A stretch of DNA of 64,000 nucleotides from Nageia nagi (Eukaryota; Pinophyta). The first letter of the stretch is position 1. Each line of letters starts with the position of its first letter. The DNA lies in the NCBI GenBank assembly GCA_050084985.1, contig JBITNC010000001.1, positions 159,278,001 through 159,342,000 on the forward strand, read 5' to 3'. The translations under genes and the position numbers were made by a program. The notes beneath the pieces are model-generated. The model was not told the DNA's origin, ran no database searches, and saw only the letters and a program-made list of their open reading frames with translations. Shown in pieces: positions 34,421-46,800 of this stretch.

Positions 34421-35829
34421 AAGTATCTAAATCCTACATAATCATAAGTTAGGGTGCAATCTATAACAAAACCTTAAGATCTGGATAGTTACTTATAAAG
34501 AATTTTATTAGAGTTTATATTTTCCTTAAATGATAGAAATGGGGATAAAATATGGAATTATCTTGATGTACTTGCTCCTTAGATATCTATAGTACACCTA
34601 CAAAACAAATGATGTTAGAGGAAGCCTCTAACTCCAAGTATTTAAGACCTTGGAGCCACTCAACTTAGGGATAAAACCTAACTAAATATGATAGTAGGCC
34701 TCCTTATCCATAATCAAATGGATGATCAAAAGATAAGCAAAGATTCTTATATGCATGATCTTTTGCTAATGCTAATGTTATATGCTTGAAAGATAATGAT
34801 GACGTTAAACAAATGTAAAGATATGTTATATTGATAAGATATGATAAAATATGCCAAAGTACCCACAAAAATGGATCAAGAAAGTGATCAACTCACATAC
34901 TATCCATGATTATGAATACCCACAATGCTAATTAATGGTGTCTAAGCTAAAAAATAATAAAGAATGATATGGGTATAAATAATAACATAAAAACTATAAC
35001 CTCACCCTAAGCTAAAATAATAATTAACTTATATTTGCAACTATATACCAAACAATTCATGATTTATGCTAATCAAAGGATATATATGCTCCAAATACCT
35101 TAAAGAATGTTTTAGAACATACAAAAATATATAATACAATAAGATCCAAACATATGATAGTAATTCATAAAGGATTCACCTCAATATACCATGAAAGTAG
35201 GGTGTGAAGCCTTGTAGAAGCTTATGCCATGGTGGGTTTCTATCAAAACCCTAATTAATATGTGTTGAAGTACTTGGTTGTTAATAATGCTTGGATGTAT
35301 GGTTTGTAATGCTCTACAAATGATAAAAAAATTGAATATAAAATGAATTACTCATGAAAAATGAGGAAAAAATAGCCTTTTATAATACTTTATTCCTAGT
35401 TGACATACCGATTATTAATGTTACAAGATATACTATCTGGTTGGTTAATCTACTGACCAATTGGTTCTTGTTATGATTTTACCAAAAATTCTATGTTTGA
35501 CCAATGTTGATGTTTATGCTCAAACATTGTTGTTTCTTATAAATATGTAATTTTAGAGTGTCTACACATATGATATGAGACCTTATGAAATGATAAAGCC
35601 TCCAACAAATTCGAACCTCCCACTTAAAGATCTAAATAGACCATGTGATATGAAATGATTTATATTATATGATCCAAAAATTGGCTTGATAACAACAACT
35701 ATTCATTCTAAAAATTTTCTAAGTGTCAAAACTATTCCAAAAGTGGTAAGTTGGCTAAACATGCTTGTAATACTTAGCTAAAAAAAAAAAAAAATATTTG
35801 GTTCCTAAGTGGATGTCATGTTGTATAGA

Positions 35830-36085
35830 TAAAATGATGATATGAAAATAATGGAATATGTTGTGGGCTCCTTCATTGCCTAGCTCGTATTAAAATATTT
35901 TTACAAATAAATTACAATAGGTTGTAGCAGTATTGGAGATCATATTTGAATCATTTGAGCATAATTGAAATTATAGAACATATTTAAGTCACTTAAGCAT
36001 AATTATTTAATTCTTGATTATACAAATATTCTTGATCATTTGAGCATATTTGAATCTTATTTTTCTTATGTTTGTGTTCATGTGA
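35830..36085 (+). repeat. Dispersed repeat, copy 1
   Basis: About 255 bp paired with 37295-37560 in direct orientation. Both start near ATGAAAATAATNGAATATG, contain GTTGTAG and multiple CATTTGAGCATAATTGAA words, and end near GAATCTTATTTTTCTTAT and GTGTTCATG. Confidence 0.75.
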
Positions 36086-36472
36086 TTGTTGTAATAAACC
36101 GATCAAAAATAAATAAATTTTCTTCTTCATGCTTGTACAATTAGACCATCATTTAACCAAATGAGGTATTTGATATCACAATTTGGAGTTTAATATATCA
36201 ACTTTCTAAAAATCATATGCTTATAGAAAAAGGATAAGGAAAATAATTGTGCGACCCAAAATATTTATAAGTATAAAAAAAAAAGTCCAAAAGTGATAAG
36301 AGGGACTCATCCACCATATGTTCTAAAGTCATGCAATTGTACCATATGATATAAAATGATCTAAATAAAATATATGATATGAAAAATGATATGATATGAT
36401 CTAAGTATATTTGAAACCTCATGAAGTACATATGTTATCTAAAACCTCTAACAACCAATGCATATATATATA

Positions 36473-36576
36473 GGCAATAAATAATAGCATTACCAATAGA
36501 AAATAAATAGTAGCATTACTAATAGGCAATAAACACTAGCATTACCAACATGCAATAAATAGAAGCATTACCAATA
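36473..36576. repeat. 26-bp minisatellite, four copies
   Basis: Four consecutive 26-base units on the pattern GGCAATAAATAGTAGCATTA followed by CCAATA, with one to five changes each. Confidence 0.92.
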
Positions 36577-37224
36577 ACCAATGTATACAAACGTGTTAAG
36601 AAAGTTGGAGGATACAATTCTAGTATTTAAAAATGAATTCAATTCTATGCATGATGAGATATAATGAATAAAATATGTACCTTCAATACCCTATGAACAA
36701 ATTTAATGTTTCCATAATTTATGTTATCATATTTTGTAAATTCATGTTGAACAAAATATGTTTCTCTAAAGACTTCTATACCTTGTATGCTTAAGTTTCT
36801 TTGATCCCTCTTGGAGGTGATATAAGAATAACATACCAATTGGTTTCAATTGAATCTTGTATATAAAATACTTATTTGGCTTGTGCTGATAGAATAAATG
36901 GATTATCTTCTCATCTATCCCTACATTGTAATATACTAATATTGACCATTGTGAATCCCATTTCATCATTTTCACATCCACTCTTCTTATCAAGAACATT
37001 CACCTAATCACATTTGAACATGGGTATTAAAACTGATAGTAATTCAACAAAATTATAACCTTAATAACACCATAATATGTGATTATTTCAAGCACCATGG
37101 TTGTGCATTTTATGCTTGATCTTCACTTTACAATTTCATATACACATATACCTCTATTTTGAGTTATTTTGAGGAAGTTGTGAACTTCATTGCCAAAATG
37201 TCCATGAAACTTGATAAACATATG

Positions 37225-38192
37225 TTGAAAATGTAGAATATGCATGATGCAAACATAGTTTTATGGACTGCAATGATTGGAGGATATGCAATTTTAATGA
37301 TGAGATGAAAATAATTGAATATGATGTGGGCTTCTTCATTTTTGGCCTTTAATAGAACTTTGTTACATATAAAATATGACATGTTGTAGTAATATTATAG
37401 ATCATATTTGAGTCATTTGAGCATAATTGAAACTATAGATCATGTTTGAATCATTTGAGCATGATTGGAATAATAGAGCATATTTTTAATCATTTGAGAA
37501 TAATTGTAGAGCATATTTGAATCTTATTTTTCTTATCTTTGTGTTCATGTTCCATCTATATTTCATAATCTTCATGTACAAAAATAAAATGTGGAATAAT
37601 ATATAAGGATAGAGAATTTTTTGAGAAGATTCATGATGCAAATATAGTTTCATGGTCTGCAATGGTTACAGGATATACATAAAATAGTTTTTTTGAAGAA
37701 AAAAAACCTAAGACATGTATGCAAAATGTGGAAGAATACATAAGGCCTAAGAATTATTTCATAATATGCATGATACTAACATAATTTCATGGTATACAAT
37801 AATTTCATGAGACATACAAAATGGGTTTTCAAAAATGGCCTTAAGACATGTATGCAAAATATGAAATAATACGAATTGCTTGATAAGATGAATGATGCAA
37901 ACATAGTTTTATGGTCTATAATGGTTGCATGATACACATAAAATAGGTTTTCTAGAAAATTCCTTAATATATATACAAAATATGGAATAATATACAATTC
38001 TCATGAATCATTTGACCAAATGATTGATGCAAATATAGTTTCATGGTTTATAATGATTGCAAGATAGACACAAAATGGGTTTTTGAAAAAAGCCCTTAAG
38101 ATATGTATGCAAAATGTGGAAGAATACACATGCTCAAGAATTTCTTGACAAGATGCATGATACAAATATAGTTTCATGGTATATAATGGTTA
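37225..38192 (+). repeat. PPR-derived tandem array, left half
   Basis: Six degenerate units recognised by CATGATGCAAACATAGTTTC at about 37240, 37632, 37769, 37891, 38023 and 38156. The unit translates in pieces as MYAKCGRIHKAQELFDKM, then HDANIVSWS.M.AGYAQNGF, a typical plant PLS-type pentatricopeptide repeat. The unit is about 133 bp, one more than 44 codons, and stops and frame changes occur in each, so no protein is made. A copy of the 35830 dispersed repeat (37295-37560) sits between the first and second unit. The array stops inside a unit at the copia LTR and resumes at 46005. Confidence 0.78.
37295..37560 (+). repeat. Dispersed repeat, copy 2
   Basis: Direct-orientation partner of 35830-36085, with an internal ~38-bp minisatellite built on ATTTGAATCATTTGAGCATA. 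Confidence 0.72.
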
Positions 38193-38690
38193 TGAAGGGA
38201 TTGAACTATAATTGATACAATCCTAAATTACCAAGATCACATAGAAGCTCACTCAAAACATCAATACTCATGGATAGACAATCTGACAAAGTGACTCAAG
38301 ATATAAATTGGTTCCTCCATATAAGAGTACATCCACTAATAAGATCTTACTTCATTCACAAAGATAACTCTCTTACAATCCTCCTAACTTTATCTCTTAA
38401 ATATTATCCCATAGCATAACTTTGCTTCACAAATTGGTAAGTGATCACAAAGAGGGGGTCTTTTATTTATAGGCCAAATCTCCCTTAGAATCACATTTTT
38501 AACCATTGTACAAAGGCATGGCATGCTAATTCCTTTTACCTAAGGGACATGTTCATGACATGGAGTGTAGGACAAGTTACATTATCATATTTACTTAAAT
38601 ACTTAAGGTATCTAGTGATATCATTAAGTATTAGTGAATTTACAAAGAGGATTATTACAAAACCTTTACAATAATACATTATACATTCCA
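38193..38690 (-). repeat. 3' LTR of minus copia element
   Basis: 498 bp from TGAAGGGATT to ACATTCCA, closely similar to 45506-46004. On the minus strand it carries a CTATAAATAA TATA box. Confidence 0.92.
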
Positions 38691-38712
38691 ACACTCCATC
38701 TTAATGCAATAG
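38691..38712 (-). other. Polypurine tract adjoining 3' LTR
   Basis: On the minus strand the sequence GCATTAAGATGGAGTGT abuts the LTR start TGGAATG. It is a mutated form of the copia tract (TTAAGGGGGAG) and matches the tracts of the other two elements of the window. Confidence 0.7.
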
Positions 38713-39445
38713 AGATAGAGTGAATAAGAGATAAGAAAGAGAGAGAGTAAGAGAGTTCTCCTCCATATAGATACAACCGAAGATGAGAAATTTTCACATC
38801 TTTATGAAGTAAGCAAGATCTTAGTTTGAGACTCACAATTTACCATTTTAACAAATAGTTTACAATACAATCATTAACCATAATCGATTTCAATGTACAT
38901 AAAGTAGCCATCCAATATGAAAGTCATGATGAGTCTTCATAAGCCTGCACATCTAAAGTAAGTAACCTATAATATCAAAGAAACCTACAAGTTATAAGTA
39001 GCTCAAATAATAAGATTAGTTAGATGTAACTTATTCATATCAATAAGGATAAATGAATCAAATAAATGCCATCATAAACTGATCAATGGTGCACTATAAG
39101 TCATCATGAGGATTCCAAGATAATACTCATAATCATCTATTGTATACAAAATTTGTGTTGATTATCATTACTAAATAGAGCATAATAAAATGCACATACA
39201 AGTTCCTCACACATGGATAATTGAATAGTGCTAGATTGGCCAATCTTTTGCTCAAAAAATTATACAAGTTCCTCATGTAGAACGAACTTACCATGAAGGT
39301 GTAAAATAAAATCAACATTATACAACATAAAATCCTTCTAGAGATGAAGTTATCATCACAAACATGAATTCAACATAAGAATTCATACTTCACTCCCCTT
39401 TGAGGTTAACTTCACCAGCCTGATAGCATCCCTAAGCTTACTGAA
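38713..39445 (-). other. 3' non-coding extension with a second purine tract
   Basis: About 0.7 kb between the RNase H stop and the LTR. Next to the coding end, at 39391-39412, the minus strand has CCTCAAAGGGGAGTGAAG, itself a good polypurine tract. Farther on, CAATTATCCATGTGTGAGGA and TATGGAGGAGAACTCTCTTA recur in the equivalent region of the 48012-58332 element. Confidence 0.65.
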
Positions 39446-39980
39446 TTAAGCTTCAAAGAGGAGGTTGATGAACCAATTAGTGGAGTTCAAGGTTGATGAA
39501 AAATACTCTAGGTGTATGATACCATCAAAAACCTTTTTCCTGATAAAATGGATATGAATTTCCACATGTTTTGTTCTCTAATAGAACATAATATTTTTTG
39601 TCAAAGAAATACCTAATTGATTGTCTAAAGAAATTAGAGATGAGCTAGGTTTCTCATACCTAATTTTTTTTAGAATATGCCTAAGCTAAATGGCTTCTTG
39701 CTGTAACAAACATGGCTTAGTATTCAACTTCTATGGTAGAAAGAGAAATAGTAGGTTGCTTCTTGGAATCCCAAGGGATAGCACTTGAACCAATGCTAAA
39801 CACATACGCATAGGTTGATTTCCTATCATCTCTATCTCCCCCATAATCAAAATCTAAGAATCCTAAGAGAAAAAAAGAGAGAAAATTGGAATACTTGAGA
39901 GCAAGATCCTTTGTCTCTGCAACATACCTTAAGATTTGATTGACAACATTGAGGTGTACAACATATGGTTTTTGCATGAA
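39446..39980 (-). pseudogene. Copia RNase H domain remnant
   Basis: The open part (39977-39717) includes HLNVVNQILRYVAETKDLAL, then FLDFDYGGDRDDRKSTYAYV and SKKQPTISLSTIEVEY. These are the end of reverse transcriptase and start of copia RNase H (DADWAGD..DRKST.GY....W.SKKQ..V.LS..EAEY). Beyond a stop, TKHVEIHIHFIRKKV and NLLFEA continue the domain to a stop at 39446-39448. Several in-frame stops make it non-functional. Confidence 0.88.
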
Positions 39981-40965
39981 TCATGCCATCAATTTCATTA
40001 TAAAGGTAATATCTAGCCTAAAAATAGTTAGATAAAGAAGACTACCAATTAATTGCATTAAGCTATAGCATCTGTCAACTAAGAGTTGGAGCTAAGGGAA
40101 ATAGTGATTCCAAGAGAGACTAGGATTGCATAATGTCTACACTCCTCCATTCTAAACTTTTACAAGATGTCTGATATATACTTGGATTGACTAAGATAAA
40201 TACAATCTTTGTATTAATATACTTGTATTCTAAGGTAGTAGTGCAAGAGACCAAGATCAATCATTTCAAATGTTGCCTTAAGTTTGGATATGCATTCTTG
40301 AATGATTTCATCATTATTCCCAATAATTAGAAGATCATCTACATAAATGAGAATCAAGATCACATCTTTTTCCTAATTAAGCACATATAAATTAGAGTCA
40401 AGAAAGCACTTAAAGAATCTAAAATTTGTAAAGTATCTTGAAATCTTCTTGTACCAAGATTTAGGTGCTTATTTAAGTCCATACAATGACTTCTTTATTT
40501 TACATAAATGACTTTTTTTCTTCCATACTAAACCCTTCTGGTTGATTCATGTAGATTTCTACATACAAGTCACCACTGAGAAATTCACTCTTGATGTCAA
40601 GTTGAAAAAATTTCCATCTTGAGCTATTGAAAGAGCAAGTATTATCCTAACAATAGGCATCTTTACCACAAAAGAAAAGTTTTTCTCATAATCAACACCA
40701 TATTTTTGAGTAAAACCTTTAACTACTAACTTTGCCTTGTATTTTTCATTATCCCCAACTGAATTGAATTTGACCTTGTAGATCCACTTATTGCCAATCA
40801 CATTCTTCTCATTAGGATAAGGGACCAAGTTCCAAGTTTCATTTTTCATAAGAGCCTCATATTCCACTTTCATGGCTTCCATCTAGCACTCATTCTTTGA
40901 AGCTTCTTTGAATGATGAGGGCTCATTTTTATTATCAATTTTGATAAATAAGGATTTATTCAAGG
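39981..40965 (-). pseudogene. Copia reverse transcriptase remnant
   Basis: The segment 40882-40559 reads NETWNLVPYP, NKWIYKVKFNSVGDNEKYKA and LVVKGFTQKYGVDYEKNFSF, the start of copia reverse transcriptase. The catalytic motif is present downstream at about 40350-40310 as LIYVDDLLIIGNND. Stops and frameshifts interrupt the rest. The enzyme would copy element RNA into DNA within the Gag particle. Confidence 0.86.
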
Positions 40966-41164
40966 TCATGATCCTAGTTATCTTTTGAGTTAAAGAATTT
41001 TTCTCCTAGGGTGACTTGACTACATAAATATCCAACCAATTAGGTGAAACTAATGAGTCATATGAATCATCAATATCCTCATTAGAAGTAGATTATTTAG
41101 GAAGTTCATTAAACTTTACATCCCTTGATATGAACAATACATTGTAGGATGGAAAGTAGAGATT

Positions 41165-41460
41165 CTAGCCTCTATGTTAACTATCATAACCCATAGATAT
41201 ATTTTTAGCTCTTTTTTCTAACTTTTTTTTCTCAAAAACAATGTAGGAGAATGCTTCACAACCAAACATCCTAAGATGAAAAATATTAGGTTTTATTCTT
41301 GGCCATGCCTCAAAAAGAGTTTTACCTTGAACAACTTTTATAGAACACCTATGCAAGGTGTAAATAGTAATGCTCATAGCTTTATCTCATAAGAAATTAG
41401 GAATATTACCCAACATGCATCTATCTATATCAATAATTATCTTATTTTTCTTTTTAAAAA
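41165..41460 (-). pseudogene. Copia integrase C-terminal part, core deleted
   Basis: Reads TLHRCSIKVVQGKTLFEAW and KPNIFHLRMFGCEAFSYIVF, the region after the integrase catalytic core (..P....TPYE.W.GKKP.....R.FGC.AY...). Compared with the plus element in this window, sequence between the protease (..TNHLCFEK) and the integrase segment around its catalytic Glu is missing, a deletion of about 0.8 kb joined near 41455. The pre-integrase segment and both catalytic aspartates are lost. Confidence 0.82.
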
Positions 41461-42470
41461 CACCATTTTTTCAAAGCATAGGTGATTAGTTTAACTAGAG
41501 TCAATAATCCAATCATATGAAAAAGAGCGAGTCATAGAGTAGAGCCCAGTAACAAGTCCATCTTTCATATTCTTCTTTTCTTTGAAGTTCTTTACATTTC
41601 CATTGCCTTTGTTCTTTTCTTCTCTTTTCTTTTTATAGCAATGAAATTCTTGGTGACCATGGATGCTATAAAAGTTATAATTTCCATTGAACTTTGCTTT
41701 AGTATTTGGTTTTCTTGCCTTATCTTTTCCATCTCTTTGCTTGAAGTAGTTGTTATTATCATTATTGTTGTTATCAATTTTCTCAAACCTTTTGGAGTAA
41801 GAAGGATAGGATTTCTTATGATGATTGAAATTCTTATTGAAATAAGTTTTGGTTGCTCTTAGAGCAATATTATTATCCTTTAGAAAAGATATCAACATCT
41901 TTTTGTTAAGAGTTTCCTCATACTTCAGAAAGAGCCTAAAAAGGTTCTCGAAGGAGAAGACTTCTTCTTCATAATCAAGCCTAGTATCAATTACAGTCAT
42001 AAAGTTACTAAAATTTGAAGAAAAACTTTGAAGAATAATGAAGAACATGAACTCATCATTGATCCAATTGCACATATACGCAATAAGTTGGGTCTCAAGG
42101 TTAATGATTTTTTTCAAGTAGATGGTAATATTTTCATCTTCTCCTTGACAAGATTGAAATAACTTTTGGAGAATAGTGAACCTTCTTGAGAACTTAGATC
42201 TAAGGTAAATTTTCTTAAACTTATCCCAAGCTTCTTTTATTGAGGTTGAAGATGAAATCATAAGGAGCACATCATCTACCACTGCATGAAAATTCATAGA
42301 GGTTGCTAATTCATTCTTCATATTATATGCCTCAAGTGCCTTTTCATCTATAGGAGCAATAAGGTTCTCATTAACTATTTGCCAAAGCTTCCTCGTCTAT
42401 AGTTTAGCTCTCATCTGAGTTCTCAAATACAAAAGTTGGAACCATCGAGAATATGCTTGGGTAAGAAGGT
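41461..42470 (-). pseudogene. Copia gag with start of protease; 276-codon stretch still open
   Basis: The start is near 42470, where MGDTFLPKHILDGSNF matches the gag start of the plus element (48581). After a few stops a 276-codon frame runs 42321-41491. It carries KEAWDKFKKIYLRSK, RRFTILQKLFQSCQGEDENI and CNWINDEFMFFIILQSFSSN, the UBN2/gag-type retrotransposon capsid pattern. Then comes an Asn-rich spacer and a zinc knuckle whose first cysteine is lost (YNFYSIHGHQEFHC). It ends DWIIDSS, the protease active site with Gly changed to Ser (D-S-G expected). Gag would form the particle. Confidence 0.88.
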
Positions 42471-44595
42471 GTCTCCCATTTGCTACACAAGAATGTGAAA
42501 AAATAAATATTTTCTTTAAAAAATAACATCACATGTTTAATTTTAATCATCCATTTAAGTAAATCAATCATACATGTTAAGTTTAATAAAATAACATGCT
42601 TAACAAAGTTCACATGTGCAAATGTGAACAATAGAACTCATAATACATCCCATGTATCCAACACTTTGTCATCACCAAGTACCATGTAGAGTGATAAAGT
42701 TGAGGCTTATTTTCTTATCTAAAATTAAACCTTCACCTGGATGCTCGTAAGGTAGAGCTCAAGTATTACCAATCCTTAACCAATTTGCCTTGAGAAGTAA
42801 TATACTCTCACAAGGAGGAGTACCTACTATTTTTCAAGGTTGTGATGTATGTTGGATCATAAAAATTATTAATCTTGATTAGGTTTCAAGTTGTCCTCCT
42901 AGGTTATTAGGATAATCCTTGAATGGAGGTATGGACATGTGGTATCACTAGACACATATCTGTCCACCTATTGGAGTTATATTTAGACCAACAGAGGACT
43001 TAGGGGCTATTGAGAAGTACATACTTTTCACCATTTAAATTATCAAACTAAAAGCTCCAATCTGCCTATCCTCACCTTGTGGCTCCCTAAATAAGTCATG
43101 TTGTAGAATGTATGTGTAGATGTGTTCATTTTAGGGGGTTGCACATTTCAATGTTTACAATTTTTGCATAAGTAAATAAAGCAAAAGTTTGAAATATGAA
43201 GTAAAGTGCATAAATAAATATCATCCATTAAGAACTTGGAACCTTAAGAGTCCAATGGGTTTAGTTTACTAACCCCTAAAGGACATCTTTACATAATCCC
43301 TTATTTTGCACAAGTCCATTTATTACTTTGCATAGGAAATAAACATGCATTATTTCCATGGTTTGCACAAATCCATTCATTAACTTTGCTTAAGTAATTT
43401 ATAAAAAAAATGAATGCTTAAAGAGGTATCAAAAAACTTAGGCATGCATCCATTTATCATAAAAAAATCTAATATTTTAAGTAAAACCATAAAAATCCCT
43501 CCCTCCTTTTTACTTAAAAACTTTAGGCTACATTATCCCTTCAATAGATACTTAGGTAAAAAAAATGCTATTTTTACCTTAGTAAACAAAATGTTTACAC
43601 TAAACAATTATCATTTTGCCTAAGTAAATTATGAAGGTACTTAAAAAATTGCCATACTTTAGAAGTATTACCAAGGCAAACAAAAAAATTTATACTCCTA
43701 AGCATAAAAAATCCTTCATTTTTACTTAACAAAGAATAAGTAAATATATTTACTCTTAATATGTAAAAAATAACACTATGTAAACATATGTGTATTTTAA
43801 GGCATTAAAAAATTCTTTTTATATTTGCCTCATTTTCTAAAAAGTAGGAGAGCAAGTAATGATGACATTTCAACATTAATGCATTTTTGGCCATCTAATC
43901 ACTCTAAAGCAATTTTAAATGCAATTCATGATGGGAATGTTCATTCATCAGTACAATGCTATAAATTTGGAGTACACATTTTGAAAAAAATTAATGCTTC
44001 TAGATGCATTAAAAAAGATGTCTTGTAAGCAATTTCAAAATAATAAATGCACCAACAATAATAGTTTAAAAAAAATTAATGTTCTTGTTAAAAAAAATGA
44101 AGCGGCCAAATAAAAAAACAATAGGTAGTTGTGCGAGGAGGAGCGAGGGCAAAAAATAGGACTCGCATGTGGGTCATGCCTAAGAGGGAGAGGGAAAGGG
44201 GCTGAGTGGATAAAAAAATGAGGAAAGAAGAGGCCACAATCAACGTGGCAAAGGAAGAGAAAAAAAAAGGTCTCAACCAAGGAAGGAACATGGAGGAGAC
44301 AATGCCAAGGGAGAGGAAAAAAAATCAAATGCCCCCCAAATCCCAACTACCCTCCCTTTGCCCAGCTGCTCATAGAATATTATAGGGCATAAAATGATCT
44401 CTAAGCTCTATCATGCAGCCATGCAAGAGAGTTACTACAACATGGACACAAAAAGCAATGTTCGAAGGGAGCACAATAAGCACAGGAGGGTGGCCAGTGG
44501 AAGGCACTGAGTGGAAAGAAGGCAAACGCAAAGTGGAGGGAGTTGAGTGGCAAGGGGGTGACCGAGAACAAAGGAGCATCTGAGTGTAAGCAGAG

Positions 44596-44700
44596 GAGAT
44601 AGATCGACTAAGAGGGTTGCATTTTGAGAGGAGATAGAGCGGCTAAGCGGGCCACGATTTGAGAAGAGATAGAACGGCTAAGAGGGTCACGATTTGAGAG
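44596..44700. repeat. 35-bp tandem repeat, three copies
   Basis: Three 35-base units starting GAGATAGANCGNCTAAG, each ending TTTGAGAG or TTTGAGAA. They lie in a locally GC-richer patch. Confidence 0.9.
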
Positions 44701-45101
44701 GCTATAAACCCCTCAATATCTTTGTAAAAAAAATATTTGGAGTTCTATATTTTCTTCCAACAAAAGTTTTTGTTTTTGTTTTTGTTTTTTTTAAAAAGAG
44801 CAATACTAAATTTCAATTACATATAAAAAAGGCTTGTAATTCCCCTCAATAAGGTAATAGGATTATATGTAAATAAATTTTTTTTTATTCAAATAGCTTG
44901 TAAAATATTGGAAATTTTACTGAGTAGAAACTAAAAATAAAGCTTTTGTAATATTACTTGTATAATATTACACAAATATTATATACAAACCTCCTTTTTT
45001 TACAAAAAACAATTGTAGCAATTTGTAACTACATTGCTAGTAAAACAAAGAGATTAGTATAAGGGAAAAAAATTAATTCATATTGCAATTTTTGTTAGCC
45101 A

Positions 45102-45243
<142 letters not shown>

Positions 45244-45483
45244 TTTTGAAAAAAAAGAATTGCAAATAACATAGAGAATGTTAGTATAATCAACAATTGC
45301 TTTAAATTGCTATTTTAAAAAAATTGCAAAAAAAGACCTAGCATATAACTTATATGTTAGTATCATAAATCAATAATCCAACAAATAATCAAGGAGGAGG
45401 GAATTTACCTTCTCTTGATTTTACCTCAATAATGGAGTGTAGGATGAGAAATGAAGACCTCCAAGATGTTGAAGAAGAGCTTC

Positions 45484-45505
45484 CATACCAAACTCTAATA
45501 CCAAA
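45484..45505 (-). other. Primer-binding site, tRNA-Met type
   Basis: On the minus strand the bases after the LTR are TTTGGTATTAGAGTTTGG, a slightly mutated TGGTATCAGAGC, the initiator tRNA-Met primer site of copia elements. Confidence 0.75.
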
Positions 45506-46004
45506 TGAAGGGATTGAACTATAACTAATACAATCCTAAATTACCAAGATCACATAGAAGCTCATTCAAAAAATCAATACTCATGGATAAACAATCTGAC
45601 AAAGTGACTCAAGATATAAAGTAGTTCCTCCAACTAGAAGGATATCCACTAACAAGATCTTACTTAATTCATAAAGACAACTCTCTTACAATCCTCCTAA
45701 CTTTATCTCCTAAACACTATCCTAGACCATAACTTTGCTTCACAAATTGGTGAGTGATCAAAAAGTGGGGGCCTTCTATTTATAGGCCAAAATCCCCCTT
45801 TGGATCACCCTTTTAACCATTGTACAAAGGCATGACATGTTACTCCCTTTTACCCAAGGGGCATGCTCATGACATGGAGTGTAGGACAAGTTACATTATC
45901 ATATTCACTTAAATACTTAAGGTATATAGTGATATTATTAATTATTAGTGAATTTACAAAGAGGTTTATTACAAAACCTTTACAATAATGCATTATACAT
46001 TCCA
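45506..46004 (-). repeat. 5' LTR of minus copia element
   Basis: 499 bp from TGAAGGGATT to ACATTCCA. The minus strand carries GGCCTATAAATAGAAGGCC, a well-kept TATA box at about 45775-45790. Confidence 0.92.
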
Positions 46005-46800
46005 ATAGGTTGTAGGATACAAATCAAATGGATTTACTAAAAAAGGTCTTAAGATATGTCTATGAAATATGGAAGAAAACATAAGGTTCAAGAATTGTTT
46101 AATAAGATGCTTGATGCAAACATAGTTTCATGATCTTTAATACTTGTAAGATACACATAAAATGAGTTTTTTTAAAAATCCCCTAAGACATGTATGCAAA
46201 ATATGAAAGAATAAACAATAATTGGTGATTGTTTGAAAAGATGCATTATGTAAATACAATTTCATAGCCTGCAATGATTGCAAGATGTGCACAAAATGGG
46301 TTTTCAGAAAAATGACCCTAATACATATATGTAAAATATGAAATAATACACAAGCTCTAAGAATTATTTGATAATATGCATGATGCAAACATAGCTTCAT
46401 GGTCTACAATAGTTACAGGATATGCACAAAATGGGTTTTGCTAATAAAGGTCCTAAGAGATCTATGCAAAATATGGAAGAATACACAAGGCCCAAGAATT
46501 ATTTGATAAGATGCATGATGCAAACATATTTTCATGTTCTAAATAATTGTAGGATATATATACAAAATGGGTTTTCAAAAAATGGTTCTAAGATATGTAT
46601 TCAAAATATGGAAGAATACATAAGGTTCGATAATTGCTTGAAAATATGCATGATGTAAATATAATTTCATGGTCTACAATAGTTGTAGGATATGCATAAA
46701 ATGGATTTTTTGAAAAAATACCTAATACATGTATACAAAATATGGTAGAATACACAAGGTATGGGAATTATTTGAAGATATGCATGATGCAAAGATGTCA
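46005..46800 (+). repeat. PPR-derived tandem array, right half
   Basis: Six more units (markers near 46110, 46244, 46379, 46514, 46649, 46783; spacing 134-135 bp) of the same PPR fragment as at 37225-38192. Example: AAAATGGGTTTTCAAAAAAT follows GGATATATATAC as in GYAQNGF, then ATGCAAAATATGGAAGAATA for MYAKCGRI. Units change frame and contain stops. The first bases (AGGTTGTAGGATAC) complete the unit broken off at 38192. Confidence 0.78.

Larger units (their letters stand above)
32481..37224. other. AT-rich spacer with several minisatellites
   Basis: No gene is supported in this 4.7 kb. It contains the repeat sets listed separately (33830-33995, 34265-34420, 35830-36085, 36473-36576). Open frames such as plus 33153-33356 and minus 36213-36431 show no motifs. 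Confidence 0.5.

Noticed and set aside
36473-36576. CRISPR-like array
   Set aside because: Units are contiguous with no spacers, and the DNA is plant nuclear; it is a minisatellite.
37225-38192. Functional PPR gene
   Set aside because: Stops and frame changes in every unit and a non-triplet period.
44035-44346. 103-codon minus-strand frame rich in Phe, Leu and Pro
   Set aside because: It reads through a purine-rich/pyrimidine-rich low-complexity patch; overlapping frames are equally open and no motif is present.
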